From: Mesotoga infera
GTDB lineage: Bacteria; Thermotogota; Thermotogae; Petrotogales; Kosmotogaceae
Length of the DNA: 64,000 bases
Direction of reading: 5' to 3'
Assembly (NCBI RefSeq): GCF_900157305.1
Contig: NZ_LS974202.1
Coordinates: 434,001 to 498,000, forward strand
The translations under genes and the position numbers were made by a program. Below are positions 26,401-34,964 of the stretch, piece by piece. The notes beneath the pieces were generated by a model. That model had not been told where the DNA came from. It did not search any database and saw only the letters and a program-made list of their open reading frames with translations. Every line of letters begins with the position of its first letter. Positions within the stretch are counted from its first letter, which is position 1.

Positions 26401-29400
26401 GAGCCACTTACACTGACCGCCGACGGCGTGACAGAGGCTTTGGTCGTAATCTCGCTGGTCGATGAAAGGGGCGTCCCATCATCGGTCGGTGGAACTCTTA
26501 TTATTGAAGGTCTCGATCCTCATACTGTTTCCGAACCGGCTGAATGGGACGGAACGAGACTGAAGCTCGAAAATGGCGTATCTAAACTTAAATTGAAGCC
26601 CACGGCTCAGGCCTATTCAGTAGATTTCTCTGTAAGGTACGGTGATCTTTCAAAAGATGTTCGTCTGGAGTATGCAGTCGAATCGCGTCCACCGCTTATA
26701 ACCGGAAGCGCACAGCTTCAGTACAGCTTCAAAGATCGTTATCTCTCCTTTAAAGGCGGTGTCTTCGGTCGCCTCAATATCGACAGAGGTTTGCTTACCT
26801 TCCGTTTCGGTGAAGAATCATCGGCCGATTTCGATACGTATATCACCCATGGCGACGAATCGATAAAGGGTACGCTGGCGCCCTCATCTCGCCCGTATTT
26901 TCTGCGCTATGAGATCGGGCATTTCAACGTTCAACTTGGAGACTATAAGTTCGAGACCCGCGGAAGTACCGGCTTCCTGTCAAGTGGAACTGGTCTTTCC
27001 AGCGAATACAGCAGCGATGTTTTCTCCTACAAACTCTTTCTGAATCCAGTTTACAGGAGAAAGAGGACCGAGGAGTTCAGAGGAGAGGGCATAAGAGGCC
27101 CCTATTACCTGTCTGAAATACCGGTTTTTGGAAGCGAAACTATAAGTCTTATAACAAGAGATAGCGAAGGCGAGATAATCACTCGGCGGGTTTTGAGAAG
27201 AGGCGAAGACTACACACTCTACAATTCGAATAGACTACTGATCTTCAGTAAACCGGTTCCTTATTTCGATCTAGACTTCAACCCGATCTGGATCGAAGCC
27301 GTCTATTCAACCGATTCGACCTCGCCGGGCGATCTCGACATGATGGCGTATCTAACTTACTCTCCTTCGGGCTGGAAGTATTCGCTTACCGGGCTATTCA
27401 GAGGTCTGAGTGAAGGCTACCGGTTTGTCTCTTTGAAGGCGGACGGAAGTATTTCCGAAGGCCTTTCGCCTTCGCTGGAACTGCTGGTCTCCTCGGACAG
27501 CGGAGACTTCGGATTGCGGGCCGCAGGGGCGCTGAAGTTCGCCAGCAAGATAGTCGTCGGTAATCTGGAAGCTCATCTGGACAGAAACTTCAAGGCACCT
27601 GACAATCCCAGAGCCTTTTCAGGCTTCGGTTTAGGTCTTGAACTCAATCCAAAGCTATTTGAGCTGAAGTTGCTCTCGGGATACAGCTTCGATGAAAAGG
27701 CTAAGACGGGAACACTCTCGCTTGAGCTGCTGAGAGACTTCAAAGTAGGTCAGGTTATGACTGAAGTCTCGCTCAAGGAGACTCTGATACATAAGCAGAA
27801 CGGTCTGGAAAATGAAGTTCGGCTCACCGCAAGACCGAGGTTATCGCTGGACAAGACAAGGCTCAGCGGGGAAATCAGTCTGGGGCTGAGAGGGGTCGGT
27901 CCGTTCGCCGGTCTCTCTTTGAGGACCGACTTTGGTATCAGCGAGTCTCTCTTTGCAGGAGGAGACGTAGTATTTGACCATTCCGGAGCGGGCAGGGTAA
28001 AACTGTCGCTGACTCCATACATATTGAAGAAACTTGGCAAGGTCTCTGTAACGGCAAAAGAGAGGATAGAGTTTCTGCCGGATCTAAGGTTCACCACAAT
28101 TATTGGCTTTGGCTATACGCTGGATACGGGGAAGATAGATCTCGAGGCGACTCTTTCGGACAGGATCTCGATTGGAGCCGGCTACACGGCCTCCTATTCT
28201 CCGGGCATCGTCAATCTGGATTTCCTCTTACAGGGCAAACACACTCTCGTTGGCTCGAACACCGAGGACTTCTACGCCCTGCATGTAGGTATAGAGAACC
28301 GTGAGATTGAGTCCCTTAAACTCAGGCTGGATACAGATCTTAGATTCGACACCGGATTTGCCCTGTCGCGATTCCTTATAGAGAGCCGGGGAGAGTATCT
28401 CGGTCTTGATAGGCTTAAACCGGCCTATCACATTCTCTACACGAACGACCTGAAGACCCGGAGCAGCCGATTTGAAGTTCAGGCTGGCCTCGCATATGTT
28501 CCCCAGCTGAGGAGTCCTCTGGCTCTCCTTTCGGAGGGAGCTTACTATATAAGCAGAAACGCAGAAGAAACGACTTCCGAAGGCCGGCTGACTCTTGACA
28601 CTGTCTTCTGGTATGACAGAACCTTCAACTTCGCTCTGACCGGAGAGATATATCTCAAGAAAAACATGGTCTACACAATAAACGGACTCAGAGCGGAGAA
28701 GTCTTTTGCCGATCTCTTCTATATCACCGGTGCCGGATATCTTGTAAACGACAATAGAGGCGGTTTCTATAACAGATTCATAATCCAGGTCGGTCTCACC
28801 CTGTGGCCAGATACAGTCATCTACGCCGGTTACGGCTTCGGTTCGCTGAAGGAGAGCTTCCTTGGAAATCTGAGAAAGGACGGCTTCTACTTTGGAGTAA
28901 AAATCAAATTGGACGACAGCTGGTTCTTCACGAGCAGAAACACCGGAAAGTTGAACCTCTACTTCTTCCTCGACAAGGATCTCGATACAAAATACGATAC
29001 AGGTGAGATGCCCGCAAGCGTCAAGGTGAGAATAGATGGCAAAGAGTACGAGAGCAATGAAAGTGGAGTCATATCTGTCGAATTGCCCGTCGGTCTTTAC
29101 AGAGTCGAACTCGTAGAATACCCCGATTCACTTGCTTCCTTGCTTGAGAATTCTCCGGAGCTTCAGGTAACTGAGTACGGATCCAGAGACTTCTACTGGC
29201 CGTTTATGGAGTCACCGGCGTACGTGGATATACGCATCTTCGTCGACTCGAATTCTTCGGGTACATACGATGAGCAAGAGGAATACCTGAAGAGCTTCTC
29301 TATAAACATAGGCGAGGACGTAGTGTTTACCGAAGACGGAACGCTTACCATCCCGGTCTCGGCGGGAATTATAAGAATCTCGCTGGATCTGGCCTCACTC

Positions 29401-30021
29401 GGTTCGGGTGTCAGTATCACGACCGGTTCTTTGAACAGACAGCTAGAGCTGAAGCCGGGAGAGAGAAAGAGTGTCGAATTTGGTGTCGCCTTCCAGCGGA
29501 AAATCGAGGTGGTCCTTTTCAGAGACCTGAACGCGAACGGTCTGAGAGAGAGTGACGAGCCCCTTCTCGACGCTTCGGGCATCCTCGCCATCGGAGGCAA
29601 ACCCTTCAGGATAGGTTCCCTGACGGTTCTCGAGGGAGTACCTTCCGGCAGGAGTCCGGTCAGTCTGACTATGGACAGGGGCTTTGAAAAGCTCTATTCG
29701 AGAACCACCGCCATCGATACGGTTGAAGTGGCCGACACGGGAGATACTGTCCTCGAAATAGGGTTCGCCGAAAAGAGCTCACTCATGTTGTCTTTCCTCG
29801 ATGAGAAGGGCGACTATTTCTACGATGTCATAACGGTGAAGATCGATGGCATCGAGTTTCAGGCCTTTGGTATAATCGAGCTGGTGGGACTCGTCTTCGG
29901 AGAGCACTCGGTCGAGATAACCGGACTTCCGAAGGGGTTCAGGTGCGACCGGTACATCTACGAAATCTGGCTGGAGCCTGGCGGAAGAGGCGAATTAGAA
30001 GTGGTTATAGTGAAGGATTGA
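23425..30021 (+). CDS. Giant outer-membrane protein: DUF11/SdrD domains plus predicted beta-barrel
   Basis: 2198 residues, GTG start with GAGGTGA upstream. Signal peptide 1-23; N-terminal module shared with the 830-residue protein (GSKIENFAFARYRD to TTVLPVY); four DUF11-like folds about 190-735; an SdrD-B fold about 750-835 (VTDKDGLFHFDRLKPG); an Ig-like region to about 1085. Residues about 1090-1835 (26690-28930) are long runs of alternating polar/hydrophobic strands with aromatic girdles, as in outer-membrane barrels. Inside this, GIRGPYYLSEIPVFGSETI and RRGEDYTLYNSNRLLIFSKP resemble a motif found in other DUF11/barrel surface proteins. After the barrel come three more SdrD-like folds (LDKDLDTKYDTGEMP, VDSNSSGTYDEQEE, RDLNANGLRESDEP). 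It could be the outer-membrane anchor of the operon's secreted proteins. Barrel and anchor role are inferred. Confidence 0.85.
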   Translation: MRGKIVMLLILIFVTTAVVPAPAAGSKIENFAFARYRDIDGNHITIFSDKVVTTVLPVYGFTIKPDGTFEKPGQERDGFEGSTVDLNYVVQNFGNSPTTISLSASQIFEDGPSGAPVLRVIGIYLDEGEEGLSGQAKTPVNSVDLEIDGSKKLIVRVILEETGDLTDKGFINIVGIDPTGNTDDDNIAQIKVEEKEIVASTKSRLLETVLPGNSQSFSVSLTNNSEYELDSLVLKDFIDYGGNLVDGVLDSASLFSNYDFSARYFNGSDWLPEPPQNDEEIKGFELTFGPVSPGQSVEVSFDIFFPKNVPAGRRYNTASVSYSRLGTTWSSKTNTVDFTILALGVPLLGPFGYPDAPEMTLEDTTLSTVTVFDGDTVIFHHTLKNDGNTQGVMDLLIESANFQLEGWEFVFKDDTGVPLTDTDGSGYVDVGVVAPGQEVDIILEATIPEGVSGSNFEKGFKFIPKTVMGNEENRTIDIIPHIRKSDSLSISKVVLSSSLVMPKAEVRFFISVENESESSTGKITVSDPISTLLSAPYEIEVSKEATVSFNSQERILTVELDFLDPFESVEISFKCTTVDDIAEGTVIENTATVSGDGTFEDSERVSVKIFHGSLELMKLASPSIVELGSEITYTIEVSNPSTIATVTELRLEDRIPPGTSYVEGSASIDGEPLEPLILEDMLIFDNFRDLKPGEKSKVVYRLRLDEFTGESLKNTVRAIGTILSQEYSAQVITEPFVVDVRVFRPMNTGTGIIGRIYVDENGNGFYDKDDSKPLPVRLLLQDGSFVVTDKDGLFHFDRLKPGLHTVKVDIDVTPYRLSPNQDSRSLGDDRSFMIETLPGMYTILDIPLIHRERIVETITYRNPLTLKGFDAASLIVSGNQSLDPSMFSDYGYIVTPLNGQEFVGVDRLMVEVAMPIESRHTLYVNGIVVPESQIGQKANDADGLWLFVKYFNVKLNPGRNRIRLDWQDGTAKGSKEIEVYLSGEPFEIRVSTEPLTLTADGVTEALVVISLVDERGVPSSVGGTLIIEGLDPHTVSEPAEWDGTRLKLENGVSKLKLKPTAQAYSVDFSVRYGDLSKDVRLEYAVESRPPLITGSAQLQYSFKDRYLSFKGGVFGRLNIDRGLLTFRFGEESSADFDTYITHGDESIKGTLAPSSRPYFLRYEIGHFNVQLGDYKFETRGSTGFLSSGTGLSSEYSSDVFSYKLFLNPVYRRKRTEEFRGEGIRGPYYLSEIPVFGSETISLITRDSEGEIITRRVLRRGEDYTLYNSNRLLIFSKPVPYFDLDFNPIWIEAVYSTDSTSPGDLDMMAYLTYSPSGWKYSLTGLFRGLSEGYRFVSLKADGSISEGLSPSLELLVSSDSGDFGLRAAGALKFASKIVVGNLEAHLDRNFKAPDNPRAFSGFGLGLELNPKLFELKLLSGYSFDEKAKTGTLSLELLRDFKVGQVMTEVSLKETLIHKQNGLENEVRLTARPRLSLDKTRLSGEISLGLRGVGPFAGLSLRTDFGISESLFAGGDVVFDHSGAGRVKLSLTPYILKKLGKVSVTAKERIEFLPDLRFTTIIGFGYTLDTGKIDLEATLSDRISIGAGYTASYSPGIVNLDFLLQGKHTLVGSNTEDFYALHVGIENREIESLKLRLDTDLRFDTGFALSRFLIESRGEYLGLDRLKPAYHILYTNDLKTRSSRFEVQAGLAYVPQLRSPLALLSEGAYYISRNAEETTSEGRLTLDTVFWYDRTFNFALTGEIYLKKNMVYTINGLRAEKSFADLFYITGAGYLVNDNRGGFYNRFIIQVGLTLWPDTVIYAGYGFGSLKESFLGNLRKDGFYFGVKIKLDDSWFFTSRNTGKLNLYFFLDKDLDTKYDTGEMPASVKVRIDGKEYESNESGVISVELPVGLYRVELVEYPDSLASLLENSPELQVTEYGSRDFYWPFMESPAYVDIRIFVDSNSSGTYDEQEEYLKSFSINIGEDVVFTEDGTLTIPVSAGIIRISLDLASLGSGVSITTGSLNRQLELKPGERKSVEFGVAFQRKIEVVLFRDLNANGLRESDEPLLDASGILAIGGKPFRIGSLTVLEGVPSGRSPVSLTMDRGFEKLYSRTTAIDTVEVADTGDTVLEIGFAEKSSLMLSFLDEKGDYFYDVITVKIDGIEFQAFGIIELVGLVFGEHSVEITGLPKGFRCDRYIYEIWLEPGGRGELEVVIVKD

Positions 30022-30025
30022 TATT

Positions 30026-30457
30026 ATGGACTTTTTCAGAACTCTCAACGAGATTGCTTTCTATCTCTCCTTCGTACTGTGGGCCGGTGGCGGTGTTACG
30101 GTATCGGTTTTCTTGCTGCCGTTGCGCGACCCGAACACAACGCCGCAGGTGCAGGGTTTTCTGTACTCTCTCTGGGAGAACCTCAGAATCGTCGCGATAG
30201 CCGTTTCGATCATCATGCTCGGCACGAGCCTGACGAGGCTTATCATCGATCCGGCCGTCAACGTTTTCTGGACGGTGGTATACTTCGTCACCTTTTCGCT
30301 GACAGTTTTCAGCCGGTACATGGCCGACAGGCTTATAAAGATGGGAGCCAGCGATCCACGGTCTATGCTGGAGGTAGAAAAGAGAAACTTCGCTCTCTAT
30401 CTGTCTTACTCGGACGCCTGTATCGTCCTGACGGTAATCGCGACGACCCTTATGTAG
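30026..30457 (+). CDS. Four-helix membrane protein, unknown function
   Basis: 143 residues with hydrophobic helices about 8-32, 48-70, 77-97 and 120-142. The pattern (YLSFVLWAGGGVTVSVFLLP at the start, SRYMADR between helices 3 and 4) recalls DUF4149/TMEM205-like proteins, but the match is loose. It starts 4 bases after the giant gene stop, so it is likely co-transcribed. Confidence 0.7.
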   Translation: MDFFRTLNEIAFYLSFVLWAGGGVTVSVFLLPLRDPNTTPQVQGFLYSLWENLRIVAIAVSIIMLGTSLTRLIIDPAVNVFWTVVYFVTFSLTVFSRYMADRLIKMGASDPRSMLEVEKRNFALYLSYSDACIVLTVIATTLM

Positions 30458-30540
30458 CAGTAGCGATGAGTTCTAGCTTGCAGGCAGAGAGTTCGACAGA
30501 ATGCAAGTGCGGAAACAAACTCCATAGGAGGCCCGTCCAT

Positions 30541-31263
30541 ATGACAGGAAGAGAATACTCCTTCAAACAGAAGATCATCGAAACGATTCACGAAGTTATG
30601 GTCAGAGACATGTCGGTCGGTATAGACGGTGCCGCTTATGTAAGCATATTCGTGCCGTCGCTTGAAGTCTCAGGTCAGAGTTCCGTCGACGGCTACTTCA
30701 AGGCCGGCTACTATCCCTCTTCGAAGGGGAGAGCAGCGCATCTGGGCATAAGCTTGAAAGTAGACAACAAGCGGCACGAGGGCATGACACTCTCTCTCGA
30801 AGCGACCAGTGTTTTGCAGGAATGGTATGAAGAGGCGTACGCGGATATCAAGAGGAGATTCAAATCCATCGTGGATCGAGTCGTTGGCGATGAGCTTCCG
30901 GTTGTCTTCTCGCTCGTAGGCGAGGACTTTCCAAAATTCACTCCCGCACTGCAGATAGAAGATGAGGACTTGAAGCATGAAAGCTACAAAGTACTAAAGC
31001 ACGCCATCGTCAGGTTTTTCAAGCTGCACGGCACTGAAAGGTACGCAAAAGTTGAGCACCTGGACGATTACCTCACAGAATCGATCCCGCCCCCGCCCGT
31101 AAGCGAAGATCGACTGCCGCCGACGGCCTTCGACATAGAACACGAAAGAGATCTCTATGACATTTACGTTACCGGACCGGGTCTGGTGTTGTCTTTCAAA
31201 ATGAAGCTGTCTGATATACCCAACCCCCGGCTTAAACAGTTGCTCGAGCGCGAAGAATATTAG
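30541..31263 (+). CDS. Conserved hypothetical protein, cytoplasmic
   Basis: 240 residues, no signal peptide or membrane helix. ATG at 30541 is chosen because AGGAGG lies 9 bases upstream; the frame is open further upstream but overlaps the membrane-protein gene. Acidic and alpha/beta in character (MSVGIDGAAYVSIFVPSLEV, LSLEATSVLQEWYEEAYADI), with a proline run SIPPPPV near residue 185. I do not recognise the family. It may be the last gene of the surface operon. Confidence 0.7.
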   Translation: MTGREYSFKQKIIETIHEVMVRDMSVGIDGAAYVSIFVPSLEVSGQSSVDGYFKAGYYPSSKGRAAHLGISLKVDNKRHEGMTLSLEATSVLQEWYEEAYADIKRRFKSIVDRVVGDELPVVFSLVGEDFPKFTPALQIEDEDLKHESYKVLKHAIVRFFKLHGTERYAKVEHLDDYLTESIPPPPVSEDRLPPTAFDIEHERDLYDIYVTGPGLVLSFKMKLSDIPNPRLKQLLEREEY

Positions 31264-31766
31264 ACGCGAAAGGTGAAAAAGTGATGATGTCAAGCGTATC
31301 GGCATGACGGGAAGGGAGGAAAGACCGGGATCCTGGCTAGGAGCACGCCAGGATGACCTGAAGGGAGTAAGACTGTCATCCCGGGCTCCGGTCCGGGATC
31401 CACTCCTTAGAAAACCGTGATTCTGAGTCAAGCTCAGAATGATGTCAAGCGTATCGGCATGACGGGAAGAAAGAAGGACTGTTATTCCGTGAATACCCCG
31501 TCCTGTCATCCCGTAGTGTTCCTATACGGGATCTCGCTCTTCTCGCTCTTTCGAAGGACGGGGCCATGTTCCGGGACGACTGACAAAGGACGGCTCCTAA
31601 CGCTCTTCTCACCTCCCACCTCTTACCTCTCACCTCCGGTTCGAAGAACGGGACCCGGACGCTGAGCGTCGGAACGAGGAACTGCTCTTTCACTCTCTCC
31701 AAGGGTGGGTCCATGCTCCGGGAAACATGACGCGGGACGGTTCTCTCCGCTTTTTCGAGGGACGGT
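31264..31766. repeat. Repeat island 2
   Basis: Hairpin modules: GATCCTGGC/GCCAGGATGAC (about 31329-31356), GTCATCCCGG-loop-CCGGGATCC (31376-31401), GATTCTGAG/CTCAGAATGAT (31419-31443), GTCATCCCGTA-loop-TACGGGATC (31505-31532), and two copies of GATGTCAAGCGTATCGGCATGAC (about 31285 and 31441). From about 31540 it holds an inverted copy of the long element of island 1 with the GACGCT-AGCGTC dyad. Short open frames inside are not convincing genes. Confidence 0.8.
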
Positions 31767-33578
31767 TCAATCCCCCAGAAGGTTGTCAAGCTCCTCGAGT
31801 TCTCTTTCGAGGTTTTCTTTCTCTTCGAGCAAGGCCAGTATCTTCTCTTCCGATGACTCTATGATGGCCTGAAATTCCTGAAGTTTCTCGTAATTAGTGA
31901 CGTACAAACCCATTTTCAACTGAGCTTGCTCTATCTTTCTCGACAATTCCTCTTCTTCATTATGGAGAAGATCGTACCTTTCGGAAAGCGATTTCCGCCT
32001 GTTGGTGAGCTTTCTTTTCTCCTGGAAGGAGAGCCTTGAGGCTTCGTTGTCGTTGCTTTCCCTGACCGTCCTGTTACGGTTCAGGTATTCCTGGACCGAA
32101 CGCACGGGTTTGAATTTCAACCTGTCTATCATCACGAAATGATCGCAGATGTTCTGCACGAATTCCCTATCGTGCGAGACCAGTATTATACAGCCTTCGT
32201 ACTCCCTCAGAACATCCTCCAGGCTCTCTATGGACCAGATGTCGAGGTTGTTCGTCGGCTCGTCCATCACCAGAACGTTCGGCTTTGAGAGAATCAATTT
32301 CGCCAGCGCCAGTTTCGTCTTCTCTCCACCACTCAGAGACGAGATGGGCTTAAAGACGTCTTCACCCGGGAAACCGAACCGTCCTATGTATTTGCGTACC
32401 TCGTAATCGGGCTGCCCCGGCATCAGCTGCCATATCTCCGTCAGGACATCGTTGCCAAGGTTTAGATCTTCGGTGAGCTGCGAGAGGTATCCCCATCGAA
32501 CGTTGTGGCCCCACTCTACCTCACCGGAAGTTTTTTCCAGATCCTGGGTTATTATCTTCAGAAGAGTGGTTTTTCCGCTACCGTTTGGACCGAGAAGGCC
32601 TAACTTTTCGCGCCTGTGGACTTCCAGACCTGCGTTTCTGAACAGCTCTTTGCCTTCGAATCCAAAGGAAAGCCCTTCAACTTTGAGGACTATATAACCG
32701 GTCCTGTCGGGCTGGGGAAGTCTGAACCTGGGAGCCCGGACCTCCTCGTCGGGTAGATCTAAAGATTCAAGCTGTTCTATGAGTCTATCGCGCTGTTTCT
32801 CTTTGTTGATGGCCTGCTTTATGAATTTCTCCTGTCCCCAGAGCCTGTAACGTTTGGCGACTGCGTCGAGTCTTTCGATCTCCTTCTCCAGATTTTCTCT
32901 GGCTCTCGTTCCGCTTTTCATGAGTATCTCGCGATCGAAGAGATACTTGTCGTAATCGCCCGGGAAGTCCCACATCGAACCGCCGTTCAGCTCCCAGAAC
33001 CTGTTGCCGACCTTCCTTATCAGGTACCTGTCGTGGGTTACGACTACCAGCGCACCCTGGTAGCTCTTCAGGAACCCGACCAGCCATTCGGTTGACTCAA
33101 GGTCAAGATGGTTGGTAGGTTCGTCCAGGAGCAGAAGGTCGTAATCTACGAGGAAAAGCTTTCCCAGAGATATTCTCGTCAGCTCGCCTCCGCTGAAGGT
33201 CTTCAACTTTCTGTTCCAGTCCTCCTCGGAGAATTCCAGACCCACCAGCGTACTCCTGACCCGCCTTTCGAAGGAGTAGTACTCCTGGGTGTCTGGCAAC
33301 AAAAGGGATTTATCGCTCATATAGTAGTCGATGAGCGTTATATCACTGTCTGGAATCCTGTTCTGTATCTGGTACCCGATTTTTACCGAAGCGGAGTGAA
33401 AAATCTCCCCCTCGCTGGGTTTCAGCTCCCCGGCTATTATCTTCATGAGGGTTGACTTTCCGCAACCGTTTTTTCCTATGAGTATGATCTTATCTTTTTT
33501 GTCTATGGAAGTCGAGACATCGTCGAAGAGAAAATCCTGACCGTAATCGTGTCCGACTTTACTCAGCGAAACAAGCAT
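31767..33578 (-). CDS. ABC-F family ATPase (ribosome-associated type)
   Basis: About 603 residues, two ABC domains and no membrane part. First domain: IGKNGCGKST, FSGGELTRISLGK, LLLLDEPTNHLDLES. Second: LGPNGSGKTT, LSGGEKTKLALAK, VLVMDEPTNNLDIWS. The linker between them (about 215-275) is charged and helical, and a C-terminal coiled coil runs from about 535 (RRKSLSERYDLL onward), as in Uup/YdiF-type proteins. ABC-F proteins act on ribosomes, or on DNA branch points for Uup. ATG at 33578 is preferred because AAAGGA sits before it; ATG at 33593 adds MKGKK. Monocistronic; bordered downstream by a repeat island. Confidence 0.93.
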   Translation of the reverse strand: MLVSLSKVGHDYGQDFLFDDVSTSIDKKDKIILIGKNGCGKSTLMKIIAGELKPSEGEIFHSASVKIGYQIQNRIPDSDITLIDYYMSDKSLLLPDTQEYYSFERRVRSTLVGLEFSEEDWNRKLKTFSGGELTRISLGKLFLVDYDLLLLDEPTNHLDLESTEWLVGFLKSYQGALVVVTHDRYLIRKVGNRFWELNGGSMWDFPGDYDKYLFDREILMKSGTRARENLEKEIERLDAVAKRYRLWGQEKFIKQAINKEKQRDRLIEQLESLDLPDEEVRAPRFRLPQPDRTGYIVLKVEGLSFGFEGKELFRNAGLEVHRREKLGLLGPNGSGKTTLLKIITQDLEKTSGEVEWGHNVRWGYLSQLTEDLNLGNDVLTEIWQLMPGQPDYEVRKYIGRFGFPGEDVFKPISSLSGGEKTKLALAKLILSKPNVLVMDEPTNNLDIWSIESLEDVLREYEGCIILVSHDREFVQNICDHFVMIDRLKFKPVRSVQEYLNRNRTVRESNDNEASRLSFQEKRKLTNRRKSLSERYDLLHNEEEELSRKIEQAQLKMGLYVTNYEKLQEFQAIIESSEEKILALLEEKENLERELEELDNLLGD

Positions 33579-33660
33579 CTTTTTTCCTTTCATTCAATCT
33601 TCTCAGTCAATATGATACTATACAACGGGGTTTTTTTATCGAAGTCCTTTACGGGATATA

Positions 33661-34302
33661 ATGTTGTTAGGGCACGTGATATCTTTGAGTATGCGATTCG
33701 ATTGGTGGTGTTTGCCATTGAAAGTTGGATTTTCTCTGTTGATTGTTGCTACTGCATTTCTGGTGATGCTTTATATATGGGGCTTTTATTTTTTCAAGAG
33801 TCCCAGCCAGGTTTTCGAAGAGTACGAACGCGCGCTGGTGGAGTACGCGCACCAGATGCGAATAGTGGAAGAGGCCGGTTTGAAGGCCGGGCTTGGTGTT
33901 AGAGAGCTGTCGGATCTTAGAGAAGCTGCCATAGTCGATCTCGAGGGAGATATGAAAAGAATTGTTGCGGACTTCGAGAAGGAATGGTCGGCGATGCGGA
34001 GAATCTACCTGGAATACGCCAGAAGATCGGGAAGCTGGTTCATCGAAGGGTTAACCGGTGTTATCGTCACACGGGACAATCCCGATTATTACACTCTGCT
34101 GGCTTTCTATAACCTTATAGACGATCCCGACAACTATTGTCTTTTATTCATACCGGAGACGAATGGTTCCAGTGTTTTCAGCGAGTTTTCCGGTGCAAGG
34201 ATTTATTATCTCCAGAAGACTATATGGGGTTACAGGATCGAGTGGAGCAAATCGCTCATCGATCTCCTGTTGGGTAAAGACCTCACTTCGATAGCCGTCT
34301 AA
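33661..34302 (+). CDS. Hypothetical membrane-anchored protein
   Basis: Up to 213 residues: one membrane helix (about 20-45) then a soluble helical part with YERALVEYAHQMRIVEEAG and later an alpha/beta stretch. No family recognised. The start is uncertain: a TATAAT at 33656-33661 overlaps the first ATG, so GTG at 33676 or ATG at 33691 (MRFDWW) may be the real start. It reads divergently from the ABC-F gene and is followed 26 bases later by the glycine-rich membrane protein. Confidence 0.65.
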   Translation: MLLGHVISLSMRFDWWCLPLKVGFSLLIVATAFLVMLYIWGFYFFKSPSQVFEEYERALVEYAHQMRIVEEAGLKAGLGVRELSDLREAAIVDLEGDMKRIVADFEKEWSAMRRIYLEYARRSGSWFIEGLTGVIVTRDNPDYYTLLAFYNLIDDPDNYCLLFIPETNGSSVFSEFSGARIYYLQKTIWGYRIEWSKSLIDLLLGKDLTSIAV

Positions 34303-34328
34303 AAGGAACATCAGGCCGGAGGACAGCG

Positions 34329-34832
34329 ATGTTTCTCAAAAGATTCGCAACTGTTCTACTCATATTCATCGTAACCGCTACGCTGGTGGCCAGTCCGGAA
34401 ATGGTGGCCCGACAAACATTCGCGGCTATTCTCGGCGGATTTGCCGGCAGTGTTTCGGGAGCCGTCATCGGCACGATAATGGGTGGCCTGATCAATCCGA
34501 CCGGCTGGGGCGATCTCGTTGGTCTTATACTCGGCTATATTGTTGGCGCACCGATCGGCAGCTCCCTCACCACCCTCTTCTGGTCGTCCGGCCGACTGGA
34601 AGGAAGCGCATTGCTCTCAATAGCTGGAAGCATAGGCGGTGTGGCCCTTCCTTACGCCCTGAACGGATTGATAGCCAATTTCTTCCCCGCGAACGATTTC
34701 AACCCCTCCGGGATAGTCCTGATGATCTCTTTACCCCTGTACTCGGCGTTCGGAGCGGTGCTTGGCTATAATTATCCCCGACTTATTTCCGGTGATCCAC
34801 CTCTGGTAGATCTATCGACAACGGTCAAATGA
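34329..34832 (+). CDS. Secreted or membrane protein with glycine-zipper segments
   Basis: 167 residues: signal peptide (MFLKRFATVLLIFIVTATLVA) and several Gly-rich hydrophobic segments (ILGGFAGSVSGAVIGTIMGG, GLILGYIVGAPIG, SIAGSIGGVALPYA) typical of glycine-zipper envelope proteins. GGAGGACAG before the ATG. Function unknown. Confidence 0.72.
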   Translation: MFLKRFATVLLIFIVTATLVASPEMVARQTFAAILGGFAGSVSGAVIGTIMGGLINPTGWGDLVGLILGYIVGAPIGSSLTTLFWSSGRLEGSALLSIAGSIGGVALPYALNGLIANFFPANDFNPSGIVLMISLPLYSAFGAVLGYNYPRLISGDPPLVDLSTTVK

Positions 34833-34964
34833 TTCGCCATCGGAAGAACTATACCGGATTTTGGCTTGTTGAGAGGCTAAATTAAGGGGCTTTCTGTGAT
34901 AACATTTTCCTGATGAAGCAAAAATAAACCTGCAGACCCAATCCATTGAACCCAGGAGGAAACG

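Noticed and set aside
30079-30540. Upstream extension of the 30541-31263 gene
   Set aside because: It overlaps the membrane-protein gene in another frame and reads as low-quality, arginine-rich shadow sequence; AGGAGG precedes 30541.
31417-31789. Short open frames in repeat island 2
   Set aside because: They run through repeat hairpins shared with islands 1 and 3, with no ribosome sites.
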